Shown here: one piece after another, positions 17,045 through 26,300 of the stretch
Layout of the letters: every line of letters begins with the position of its first letter
How positions within the stretch are numbered: the stretch's first letter is position 1
NCBI RefSeq assembly: GCF_000011385.1
Contig: NC_005125.1
Span: 992,001-1,056,000 of the forward strand
Direction of reading: 5' to 3'
DNA length: 64,000 bases
From: Gloeobacter violaceus PCC 7421
GTDB lineage: Bacteria; Cyanobacteriota; Cyanobacteriia; Gloeobacterales; Gloeobacteraceae
Position numbers and translations under genes: made by a program
Notes under the pieces: generated by a model
Database searches by the model: none
Told to the model about the DNA's origin: nothing
The model's input: the letters and a program-made list of their open reading frames with translations, nothing else

Positions 17045-17515
17045 ATGAGCAGTACGGCCAACTCTGTTCACAGTGGCCTCCGGACCACCGCGATCCCTTA
17101 TCTGTGCACCCGGGATGCCGGCAGGGCGTTGGAGTTTTACAAAAACGCCTTTGGAGCGACCGAGGCCATGGCGCCCATGACGGACCCGAGCGGCAAAATC
17201 ATGCACGCCGAGATCAAGATTGGGGACGCGCTCATCATGTTTGCCGATGAATTTCCCGACATGGGCTTTTTGAGCCCGCAGGCGCTCGGCGGCTCGTCGG
17301 TGACCGTCGTGATGCGCGTCGAGGATGTCGATACGTTCGCCGATCGGGCCGTCGCGGCCGGGGCGAAGTTGTGCGCTCCTGTGGAGGACCAGTTTTACGG
17401 CGAGCGCATGGGCAAACTCATCGACCCCTTCGGCCATGTCTGGATGATCTCGACACCCACCGAAGAAGTTACGCCCGAGGAGCTGCACAAGCGCTTCGCA
17501 GCCCTCTACGGCTGA
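17045..17515 (+). CDS. VOC (glyoxalase/bleomycin-resistance) superfamily protein, PhnB-like
   Basis: 156 residues. AIPYLCTRDAGRALEFYKNAFG at the N-terminus and LIDPFGHVWMISTP at the C-terminus are the paired beta-alpha-beta-beta-beta modules of PhnB/YdcJ-like VOC proteins. The family binds a metal and acts on varied small molecules; substrate unknown. The start ATG at 17045 has a good Shine-Dalgarno (AGGAGAGAAG). The open frame to 16970 has none. It converges on the FG-GAP gene with a 17-bp gap. Confidence 0.9.
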   Translation: MSSTANSVHSGLRTTAIPYLCTRDAGRALEFYKNAFGATEAMAPMTDPSGKIMHAEIKIGDALIMFADEFPDMGFLSPQALGGSSVTVVMRVEDVDTFADRAVAAGAKLCAPVEDQFYGERMGKLIDPFGHVWMISTPTEEVTPEELHKRFAALYG

Positions 17516-17532
17516 GGGCCGCTCGGGGCACC

Positions 17533-18696
17533 TCACGGTGTGGTGTTGATCAACACCGAGACACTGGCGGAAGGGTTGTTGCCCGTGGCCAGATCGAGGT
17601 CGCCGTCGCCGTCAAAATCGCCACTCACCACGGCGATCGGATTGACGGCCACCCCAAAATTCTGGGCGGCGGCAAAGTTGGCCTTCCCCTGATTGAGCAG
17701 CACCGCAACGGTGTCCGGACCCTGATTGGCGATCGCCAGATCGAGATTGCCGTCGTCGTCGAGGTCGGCGATCGCGATGGCATTCGGCAGATCCCCGACT
17801 GCAAAGCGGCGTTGGGCTGCGAAGGTGGCGTTGCCGTTGTTCAGCAGGACCGAAACGTCGTCGGAGCCGATGTTGGCCGTGGCCAGGTCGAGATCGCCGT
17901 CGCCGTCGAGGTCGCCCACGGCCACCGCCTCCGGAAAGTCCCCGACCGCAAAGGCACCACCGTTCGCAAATCGGCCCCGGCCGTTGTTGACCAGCACGAT
18001 GGCGCTGTCGTAGTTGTCGCCCACCACCAGATCCACATCGCTGTCGCCGTCGAGGTCGCCCGCGGCGATGGCCCGCGGTGCGGCGCTTGCGGTGGCAAAA
18101 TTGCGCACCCGCCCGAAGGTGCCGTCGCCCCGGTTGGGTAGCAGCGAGACATTCTGCGAGCCGAAGTTGACTGTGGCCAGATCCAGGTCCCGGTCGCCGT
18201 CGAAGTCGGCGGAGGTGATCTCGAAGGGCGAGGCACCGACGCGATCCGTGGCCGGAGCGGCAAAGGTTCCGTCGCCGTTGCCCAAGAGAACCACCGCCTG
18301 ATCGCGACCGGACAGATAACCGCGGGAGGTGGCAACGGCGATATCGAGGTCGCCGTCGCCGTCGAGATCGCCCACGGTGGCCCCGACAGAATACGAGCCG
18401 ACGGCAAAAACGCCCGCACCGGCGAAGGAGCCGGTGCCGGTGTTTGTGAGCACCTGTAGTTGGGAACTGCCCACAGTCCCCAGATCCAGATCCCCGTCGC
18501 CGTCAAAATCGCCGGCAACGAGATCCTGCGAGAAGCTCACGGTCGCCACATTGACGGCCGGGGCAAAATCCACCTGTGCACGCGCGGGTACAGTTCCTAC
18601 AAAACAGGTCAGCGCGAGCCCCAATCCCAGCGAGCGGGCAACGGCCCACCCCGAGCAGGCCAAGCCGGACAGAAGCGGCAACGGATGACATCTCAT
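17533..18696 (-). CDS. Secreted FG-GAP/VCBS repeat protein
   Basis: 387 residues. A signal peptide ends near VPARAQVDF. The rest is about six to seven beta-propeller repeats of about 45 residues, each with the calcium-binding motif DxDGDGDLDL (for example DFDGDGDLDLGTVG, DLDGDGDLDIAVAT, DLDGDSDVDLVVGD). It is predicted to fold as an integrin-alpha-like seven-bladed propeller outside the cell or in the periplasm. The start is placed at MRCHPLPLLSG, since the upstream extension lacks signal-peptide character. Function unknown; adhesion or scaffolding is common for the fold. A second FG-GAP protein is at 56615. Confidence 0.9.
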   Translation of the reverse strand: MRCHPLPLLSGLACSGWAVARSLGLGLALTCFVGTVPARAQVDFAPAVNVATVSFSQDLVAGDFDGDGDLDLGTVGSSQLQVLTNTGTGSFAGAGVFAVGSYSVGATVGDLDGDGDLDIAVATSRGYLSGRDQAVVLLGNGDGTFAAPATDRVGASPFEITSADFDGDRDLDLATVNFGSQNVSLLPNRGDGTFGRVRNFATASAAPRAIAAGDLDGDSDVDLVVGDNYDSAIVLVNNGRGRFANGGAFAVGDFPEAVAVGDLDGDGDLDLATANIGSDDVSVLLNNGNATFAAQRRFAVGDLPNAIAIADLDDDGNLDLAIANQGPDTVAVLLNQGKANFAAAQNFGVAVNPIAVVSGDFDGDGDLDLATGNNPSASVSVLINTTP

Positions 18697-18898
18697 CTTG
18701 ACAATCTCCCAAGTAAGGCGTCCCTTCGAGGAGTCTACCGCGGTTAGGCGCCCGGTGGCCGACTGCCATACACAATGCAAAATATGTCGTTCCGGCGACA
18801 TGGCCACCGGGTCGCGTAGCAGGTGTGCGGGAAGCGACAGTTCTTTCTTCTCGCCGAAACCACTACAATGCCCTCACCGATTTCCTGAGGGAGAAGTC

Positions 18899-19855
18899 AT
18901 GGACACTTTGCACACCCGGCGGGCGAGTGGCCCGCCGGTCTGGAGTTCTTTATTCGCATTGGCATTTGTAGTAGCCGCTTCTGGCCTGGGGACACCTGCC
19001 GCTCTGGCGCAAGCGCTCTCCCCGGCCAATGCCCAGAGGCTCTATGTCTTTGGCGACAGCCTTGTCGATCTCGGCAATGTCTTCATCATTTCGAGAGGAA
19101 CCTTTCCTCCCAGTCCGCCGTACTTCGAGGGCCGCCTGTCCAACGGCCCGCTGTGGATCGAAGATCTGGCCGCCCGGCTGAACCTGCCTTTGCAACCCAG
19201 TCTTGAAGGGGGCACCGGCTACGCTTTTGGAGGTGCAACGACGGGCTTCAAGCCGTCGCAACCCCCGCCGCCCGGGATTCCCCCCGGCATTCCGGGCGTG
19301 CTTGCCCAGGTGGCCACTTTCGCCGAAACCCGGCCGCCGGTGGCCCCGGAGGATCTGTTTTTTGTCGTGGCGGGTTCCAACGACATCTTGCTTTTCGGCG
19401 AGAGCGATATTGACCTGTTGCTCGACAACGTCGCCACGGCCCTTTCGGAACTTTACGCCCAGGGGGCGCGGACCATCGTCGTGACCAACCTGCCGCCTCT
19501 ATCCAGAACGCCCCTGGCGGGTTCCGACCCCCAGCAGGTTGCCGCTTTGGGCGTGCTGACGCGGACCTACAACCGCAAGCTGGAACGCCGGTTGCAGCTG
19601 TTGGAGCAAACCCAACCCGGTCTCAAGCCGATCTTGCTCGACGCCTACGCTTTGGTGCTGGCGCTCATCGACAACCCGGCCCGCTTCGGGCTCACCAACG
19701 TCACCGAGCCCTGTCTGACAGAAACCGCGGTCTGCCCCGATCCAGAGCAATACCTGTTTTGGGACGAAGTGCACCCCACCGCTGCCGTCGGCCGCATCCT
19801 CGCCGATTACGCCTATGCCGTGCTGGCGCGCTCCACACTGCCGGCGGCCAGATGA
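18899..19855 (+). CDS. Secreted GDSL/SGNH esterase-lipase
   Basis: 318 residues. Signal peptide through GTPAALAQA. Block I is YVFGDSLVDLGNV (catalytic Ser54), block III is VAGSNDILLF, and block V is FWDEVHPTAAVG with the catalytic Asp and His. This is a GDSL hydrolase acting outside the inner membrane, likely on lipid or acyl esters. A proline-rich loop (PSQPPPPGIPPGIPG) is inserted in the middle. ATG 18899 is preceded by GAGGGAGAAG; the earlier open frame lacks signal-peptide character. Confidence 0.92.
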   Translation: MDTLHTRRASGPPVWSSLFALAFVVAASGLGTPAALAQALSPANAQRLYVFGDSLVDLGNVFIISRGTFPPSPPYFEGRLSNGPLWIEDLAARLNLPLQPSLEGGTGYAFGGATTGFKPSQPPPPGIPPGIPGVLAQVATFAETRPPVAPEDLFFVVAGSNDILLFGESDIDLLLDNVATALSELYAQGARTIVVTNLPPLSRTPLAGSDPQQVAALGVLTRTYNRKLERRLQLLEQTQPGLKPILLDAYALVLALIDNPARFGLTNVTEPCLTETAVCPDPEQYLFWDEVHPTAAVGRILADYAYAVLARSTLPAAR

Positions 19856-20149
19856 CCCTTAGGGTAGCCGACGCACCTCGCACGTTTGTCAAATTTCCCG
19901 GTGCGCGCGGGCGACACCGAGCAAGGACTGCAGGGCAGGGCGTTCATCGTTTTCTCGGCTGGCCACCGCCAGGAAGCCCCGCAAAAACTGCAAGTCCATG
20001 CAAGACAATCTACGGCATCGATTGTGGCGGGTACATCTATCTATTGGACAGGTGCACGGCGACCCTGATAAACCTGGTGCAGCGGGAACAGCCGGCCGTG
20101 GATTTTCCTGTAAAGGTCGGAGTTTGGGGCTTTTGGGAGGTGGGAAGCG

Positions 20150-20827
20150 GTGGAGATTGGGATCATCGGTACAGGAAACATGGGGCGCTCGCTCGGCATT
20201 CTTTGGGCCGAGCGGGGGCACGCGGTCTTTTTTGGGTCGCGCGAGCCGGACAAGGCCCGGCAGGCGGCGGAGTTGGCCGGGCGGGCGGCCCGGGGCGGCA
20301 CCAATGACGAAGCCGCCCGCTTCGGGCAGGTGTTGTTGTATGCGGTCCGGCAGCCGCCGTCCGAGGTTTTTACCAGTACGGATGTTCTGGACGGCAAAGT
20401 GCTTATCGACTGCAACAACCGCGAAACTCCCGAGGGGTTTGCCTTCGAACCGCCCTCGCGCCCTTCGCTGGCCGAGAAAGTCGCCTCCGATGTACCCGCC
20501 GCCCGGGTCGTCAAAGCCTTCAACACCTTTGCCCAGGAGGTGTTTGAGCTTTCGCCGCTGCCGCTCAAGGAGTACGGGGTGTCGGTATTTGTCTGCGGCG
20601 ACGATTCGGACGCCAGGCAAACGGTGTCGACCCTGGCGGAGGATATCGGTTTTGTGGCGGTCGATTGCGGTACGCTTCGCAACGCCTGGATGGTCGAGGC
20701 CACGGGCGATTTTATCCGCCTTTTGATCGCCGATCGCGGGCGTGGCCCCTACGCGACCATTTCGGTGCGCGAATTGCCCCGTGCAGATTCTGAGCGGCTG
20801 GGAGGCCGCAAGTCCGGTTACAAGTAA
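20150..20827 (+). CDS. NADP-binding reductase, F420-dependent NADP oxidoreductase family
   Basis: 225 residues from a GTG start with GGGAGG ahead of it. The Rossmann motif EIGIIGTGNMGRSLGILWA opens the protein, followed by FFGSREPDKA, the NADP phosphate-binding turn. VVKAFNTFAQEVFE is a typical mid-protein signature of the F420-reductase-like family. The real cofactor partner is uncertain: cyanobacteria can make F420-type deazaflavin, but many members use only NADPH. The 294 bp upstream hold a short antisense fragment described in the findings. Confidence 0.85.
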   Translation: MEIGIIGTGNMGRSLGILWAERGHAVFFGSREPDKARQAAELAGRAARGGTNDEAARFGQVLLYAVRQPPSEVFTSTDVLDGKVLIDCNNRETPEGFAFEPPSRPSLAEKVASDVPAARVVKAFNTFAQEVFELSPLPLKEYGVSVFVCGDDSDARQTVSTLAEDIGFVAVDCGTLRNAWMVEATGDFIRLLIADRGRGPYATISVRELPRADSERLGGRKSGYK

Positions 20828-20959
20828 GGCGTTCACTCGCCGTCCCACGCCAATCCAGGGTGGAGAAAGGTTCCATGACCGAAGGACGGACCACCAACCC
20901 TACACAGAAGGTGCGGGCCTTTTTTGCAGCGTACACCTCGCCCCCAATGTCAACGGAAC

Positions 20960-22135
20960 CTAGTGCACCGCCGCTCCGACGAAGCGATCCGGCCGGTAGG
21001 GCTTGAGCAGGTCCGGACAGCGGCCGGTGGCAATCTCCTCGGCGAGCAACCGGCCCAGAAGCGGTGCCAGGGTGATACCACTGTGGGTGACCACGCCGTA
21101 AACGCCCGGGGCACTGGCAAGCGGCCCGACGATCGGAAAGCCGTCGGCGGGCACTGGCCGCACGCCCACGCCAATCTTCGAGCGCGCCGTTAGACCGGGA
21201 TCGTCCAGGGCTTTGAGGTGCCGGGCAGCCGAGTGCAACAATTCGGCGGCCTGAGCCTGAGGCTCCTCGCCCGGCGGCAAGTCTCCCAGCCGCTCGTCGA
21301 TGCCGTCGGCTCCCAGCATCACTCCCCCCGCGAGTGTGGGCCGCAGGTGCAGCCCGCTGCCGTCGAGGGGTTCCACCAGACGCTCGATAAGCCCGATCGC
21401 CGAGCCGGGCGGGGTTTGGACCAACAGCCCCGGCACCCGCCGCACCGCGAAGCGCTCGCCGTCGATCGGATCGCGGGCGGCCATACGCACCAGCGCCGGC
21501 AGGTGAATGCCGCCTGTCAGCACCGCTATCGCAGTGGCGATTTCGCCTTGGGGGGTGACCACAGCAGCCAGATGCCCGGCGTCCTCGAACCGAAAAGCAA
21601 CAGCAGGACAGCGCTCCCGGATCTCTCCACCCAGCGAACGCACCCGCCCGGCAAAAAAGCCGGCGAGTACCGGCGCTTCTACCCACCGATCCGCCGGGGC
21701 GAATAGACCCAGGGCCGCGGAAGGAAAGCGTACCTGCGGTTCGAGCAGCCGCAGGGTGTCGAGTTCGAGCAATTCTGCCGGGTAGTCCCACTGCTGCAGC
21801 CGGCGGATCTGATCGTACAGGCTGTCGACCGCGTTGGAGTCGTCCCCGTTCACCCAGGCGAGATAGCCGCCCCCGCCCATCCCCAACGCCTCGCACCCCC
21901 AGCGCGCCTCCAGTTCTATGTATATCTCCATCCCCCGGGCGTTGAGACGGTGATAGGTCCAGTCGGTGGTCTTGGAAGTGGCGTTGAGCCAGCCGAAGGT
22001 GCAACCGGTCGCCCCGGCGCTCAGCGACTTTTCCTCCAACAGCACCACTTTGAAGCGGCGCTCGGCCAGCGCCCAGGCGACGGCCACCCCCAGGATGCCG
22101 CCACCCACGATCACTACGTCTGCCAATGGTTTCAT
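20960..22135 (-). CDS. FAD-dependent amine/amino-acid oxidase (DAO family)
   Basis: 391 residues. The FAD motif DVVIVGGGILGVAVAWALAE is at the N-terminus; the C-terminus has GFPIVGPLASAPGVYGVVTH and HSGITLAPLLGRLLAEEI, the usual DAO closing motifs. Relatives include glycine/sarcosine oxidase, D-amino-acid dehydrogenase and ThiO. The gene starts 44 bp after the Rieske oxygenase gene on the same strand, at the tail of the guanidine-riboswitch cluster. I infer a role in oxidising the N-alkyl or amino-acid part of a substrate; it could equally be unrelated. Confidence 0.85.
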   Translation of the reverse strand: MKPLADVVIVGGGILGVAVAWALAERRFKVVLLEEKSLSAGATGCTFGWLNATSKTTDWTYHRLNARGMEIYIELEARWGCEALGMGGGGYLAWVNGDDSNAVDSLYDQIRRLQQWDYPAELLELDTLRLLEPQVRFPSAALGLFAPADRWVEAPVLAGFFAGRVRSLGGEIRERCPAVAFRFEDAGHLAAVVTPQGEIATAIAVLTGGIHLPALVRMAARDPIDGERFAVRRVPGLLVQTPPGSAIGLIERLVEPLDGSGLHLRPTLAGGVMLGADGIDERLGDLPPGEEPQAQAAELLHSAARHLKALDDPGLTARSKIGVGVRPVPADGFPIVGPLASAPGVYGVVTHSGITLAPLLGRLLAEEIATGRCPDLLKPYRPDRFVGAAVH

Positions 22136-22179
22136 TGCGGACTCACTCCTCACTAAAAGTCGATGCGGACGGGTGCCAC

Positions 22180-23253
22180 CTAGCCCAGGTAAGCGCGGAC
22201 GGTGTTGTAGAAGTGGCTGATCCCCAGTTCGTGCTCCTCGGCCAGGTGGGAAATCTGGTAGGCGCGGGAGCGCACGCCCTCCTGCAAGAGCGTGCACACG
22301 TCGGTGTCCTCCTGGCCCACTTTGCTCGGTCCGGCTTCGCCGATGTAGGGCTCGGCAGCGTGCTGGGCAGGCGTCTGGTAGATGAACGCCTCGAAGCGGG
22401 TGACGGTCGGATTCACCGGGATGTAGCGCGAGAAGAAGACCGTGTGGGCGGAGGTGCCGTAGGTGATGTTCGGGAAGATGAAACCCTGGTAGGAGACGCC
22501 CCCCGCCTCCCAGCGGCGGCGCTGGGGGTCTTTGGGTGGACAATTGGGCGCGTAGGGAACGGGGATGTTGATGTGGCGGCCGGCGGGAATCGTGCCGATG
22601 CGTTGCACGTCGTAGAGGGGAGTGAGCGTCTCGGCGTGGACGGTGGCGAAGTGGTAGTCTTCGACAAAGTTTTCGATCTGAAACTTCCAGTTGATCGGCT
22701 CCTCGCGGGTGAAGTGGGCGATCTGGCGCAGATCCTCCCATCTTTGGCCGTACTGGTTCAGATAATCGGGCACTCCCGCCAGGTATTCGGCGAGACACTC
22801 ACCCTCCGGGTCGGGGTTGACGAACACGAAACCGCCCCAACTGTCCACCTGCGCCCCGGCAAGCCGCACGGCCGATTTGTCCAGCTCCGGAAACCAACCC
22901 GGCTGGGCCACCGCGAGCAATTTGCCGCTCAGATCGAACGTCCAGGCGTGGTAGGGGCACTGCAGGAACTTGCAGCTGCCTTGCTTTTGGGGGAGCAGCC
23001 GCGCCCCCCGGTGCGGGCAGACGTTGTGCATCGCCAGAAGTTCGCCGTCGCCCCCCCGCACCACGAAGATCGGTTCTTCGCCCAGGACCGTCGCCAGATA
23101 GTCGCCGGGGTTTGTCAAGTCTTCGAGGCGGCCCACCCACTGCCAGGTGGAGCGCCAGATGGTCTGCAGCTCGCGCCGGTAAACGTCGAGATCGGTGTAA
23201 TAGTTTCCGGGCAGTTCGTAAGTCCTTGGGCGGGGCGGTTGGATGGCGGTCAT
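22180..23253 (-). CDS. Rieske non-heme iron oxygenase alpha subunit
   Basis: 357 residues. The Rieske 2Fe-2S ligands are C79-x-H81 (VCPHRGARL) and C99-x-x-H102 (QCPYHAW). The mononuclear iron region is WKFQIENFVEDYHFATVH. The layout resembles the choline/glycine-betaine monooxygenase-like group that performs N-demethylations as well as ring hydroxylation. No reductase gene is adjacent. The ATG at 23253 has AGAGGAAAA ahead. It lies 57 bp downstream of the carboxylase gene on the same strand, so it is probably in the riboswitch operon. Confidence 0.9.
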   Translation of the reverse strand: MTAIQPPRPRTYELPGNYYTDLDVYRRELQTIWRSTWQWVGRLEDLTNPGDYLATVLGEEPIFVVRGGDGELLAMHNVCPHRGARLLPQKQGSCKFLQCPYHAWTFDLSGKLLAVAQPGWFPELDKSAVRLAGAQVDSWGGFVFVNPDPEGECLAEYLAGVPDYLNQYGQRWEDLRQIAHFTREEPINWKFQIENFVEDYHFATVHAETLTPLYDVQRIGTIPAGRHINIPVPYAPNCPPKDPQRRRWEAGGVSYQGFIFPNITYGTSAHTVFFSRYIPVNPTVTRFEAFIYQTPAQHAAEPYIGEAGPSKVGQEDTDVCTLLQEGVRSRAYQISHLAEEHELGISHFYNTVRAYLG

Positions 23254-23310
23254 CGGTTTTTCCTCTGTAGAAGTGGAGTATAGAAAATACAAATTTTGGA
23301 TGTCCGGGTG

Positions 23311-26300
23311 CTATGGCGGCGCGGACTCGGAAGGTTGCACGACCACAAGCGTCTGGCCGGCGGCGACCAGACACCCTTCGGCGCACAGCACCGCGAGGAC
23401 TGTACCGGAGATGGGAGCGGTCAGGACAACCTCCATCTTCATCGACTCCAAGATCACCAGGGGATCACCGGCGGCGACCGGCTCTCCCGGTTGGACGGCA
23501 ATCTGCCAGACATTCGCCGAGAGCTGGGCGCTCACCGCGCAGGCTCCGGCGGGCAGTGCGTACTCCTCGGCCGCAGACGGCGCAATAGCCGGATCTTCGG
23601 CGACGGCGGCAAATTCGCCCGCCTCGCGCCACCGCTCGCGCTCCTCGGCAAAGGCCGTCTGCTGCTGCGCTTTAAAGGCTGCGGCCTCCGGGGCGATCTC
23701 GGCTAAAAAGTCGTTGTATTGTTTCAGGCTGAAGATCGCTTCGCTCACCTCGAGCTTCGCGCGGCCGTGGCGAAAATCCTCGCGCAGGCGCAACAGTTCC
23801 GGCCCGGAAACCGGATAGAAGCGGATCTGATCAAAAAAGCGCAGCAGCCAGGGCCGGGTAAAATCGGCGGTCTGCCGGTAGCGGTTCCAGACCTGGACGG
23901 TACGGCCCACGAACTGGTAGCCCCCCGGTCCCTCCATGCCGTAGATGCAGAGATACGCGCCGCCGATGCCCACGGCGTTTTCGGGTGTCCAGGTGCGCGC
24001 CGGGTTGTACTTGGTGGTGACCAGCCGGTGGCGCGGATCGATTGGGGTAGCGACGGGCGCTCCAAGGTAGACATCGCCCAGGCCCAATACCAGGTAGCTC
24101 GCCTCGAAGACGATGCGCTTCACCTCGTCAATACTTTCAAGCCCGTTGATGCGGCGGATAAATTCGATGTTGCTCGGACACCAGGGAGCGTCCTTGCGCA
24201 CCGACTGCATGTACTTGCGGATGGCGAGCAGCGTCGATTCGTCTTCCCAGGACAAAGGCAGGTGCAGGATACGGGTGGGCACCTCCATCGCCTCGATCGG
24301 GGGCAGTTGCGACTCTGCGGCGGTCAGAACCTCCAGCAACCTTTCGCGCGGCAGGATGCGGCCGTCGAAGTGCACCTGCAGCGAGCGGATGCCGGGGGTG
24401 AGTTCGAGCATGCCCGGCAAGGCGTTGGCCTGCAGCCACTCCATCAGCGCGTGCACCCGGAAGCGCAAATTGAGATCGAGCACCGGCGGGCCGTACTCGA
24501 TAAGCAGGTACTTGTCCCCCGACTGGCGGTAGACGACGGCGATTTGCTCCGCAGTGGCCGCGATGGTGTGCAGCACCGCCGGGTCGCCGGCTTCGGCAAG
24601 CGAGGGCGCAGCCGGTTTCGGAAGGGAGAGTCGATCGATTGTGAAATCTTGTGCTTGTTCGCGGCGCAGGGCTTCGGCAAAACCCAGCCGCCGGAAGCGG
24701 ACGGTGTCTCCCGGTTTGAGTTGGCCGATTTTCCACAGTTCCGCCCGGGCGACAGTAGCCGGGCAGACGAAGCCTCCCAGGCTCGGGCCGTCGGGACCGA
24801 GGATGACTGGCATGTCGCCGGTGAAATCGACCGTGCCCACCGCATAGGCATTGTCATGAATATTCGACGGGTGCAATCCCGCTTCGCCGCCGTCGGAGCG
24901 CGCCCATAGCGGTTTGGGACCGATGAGCCGCACGCCGGTGCGCGCTGAGTTGTAGTGAACTTCCCAAGCGGTGGCAAAAAATGTCTCGATGTCCCGGTCG
25001 GTAAAAAAGTCCGGCGCTCCGTGGGGACCGTAGAGTACACCAATTTCCCAATCGGAGCGGTATTCGGGGATGAGAGCGGGAGCGAGCGGCAGCGGGAGGT
25101 CTGCAAGATCATGCCGCACCAGCCGGAGCACATCGCCGGTGCGCAGCGTCCGACCGCAGTGGCCGCCGAATTGTCCCAGGGTAAAAGTCGCCTTGCTGTC
25201 CAGATACTCGGGCACGTCGAAACCACCCCGGACCGCCAGGTAGGTGCGGTAGCCGGGGCCGGTGACGGCCCCCAGGCGCAGGGTGCTGCCTGCCGCCACC
25301 GGCACGGCGCACCAGTAGGAAACGGGTTTGCTGTCGATCCGGGCGTCCATCGCGGCACCGCACAGGCAGATCACCGCGTCGGTGTGGAAACGCAAGGTCG
25401 GGCCGAGGGCAGTGCATTCGAGCCCGGCCGTCTCGGGGGGGTTGCCCACCAGGCGGTTGGCAAGGCGGAAGGCGAGCGGGTCCATCGGGCCGGAGGGCGG
25501 CACGCCGATATCCCAGTAGCCGGTGCGCCCCGGGTAGTCCTGGATGGTGCTGTAGGTACCGGGCTCCAGCACCTCGACGGTCAGCGGCGCGTAGTGAAAA
25601 GTTTGCGAGAAGCGGGTACTCAGGTTGCCCGCCAAAAAATCGGCGTCCGCAAGGATCTGGCGCAGGTAGTCCAGGTTGGTCTCCACCCCGGCGATGCGGG
25701 TGTCCGCAAGCGCGGCCTGCAGACGGGCGATCGCCTCGGGTCGCGATTCACCCCGGACGATGAGCTTGGCGAGCAAGGGGTCGTAGTAGGGCGTCACCTC
25801 CGTGCCCCGCTCCACCCAGCCGTCGCAGCGCACCGCCGCAAAGACCGCTTCGGTGAGCGTGCCGGTGCTGGGCTGAAAATTGCGGCCCGCATCCTCGGCG
25901 TAGAGCCGCACCTCGACGGCATGCCCCCGGGGCCGGTGGCGGTACTGCTCGAGAAAGTCGCGCTCCCCGGCCGCCAGGCGCACCATCCATTCGACCAGGT
26001 CGATCCCCGCCACCGCCTCGGTGACGCCGTGCTCCACCTGCAGACGGGTGTTCACCTCCAGAAAATAAAAATCCGCCGCCTCGGCGTCGTAGATAAATTC
26101 CACCGTCCCCGCCGAGCGATAGCCGACCGCCCGCCCCAGGCACACCGCCGCTTCACAAAGCCGTTCGCGCAGCGTCTCGCAAATACCGGGGGCCGGGGTC
26201 TCCTCAAGCAGCTTCTGGTTGCGCCGCTGGATCGAGCAGTCGCGCTCGCCCAGGGCGATCACCCTACCCTCGCCGTCGCCGAAGATCTGCACCTCCAGGT

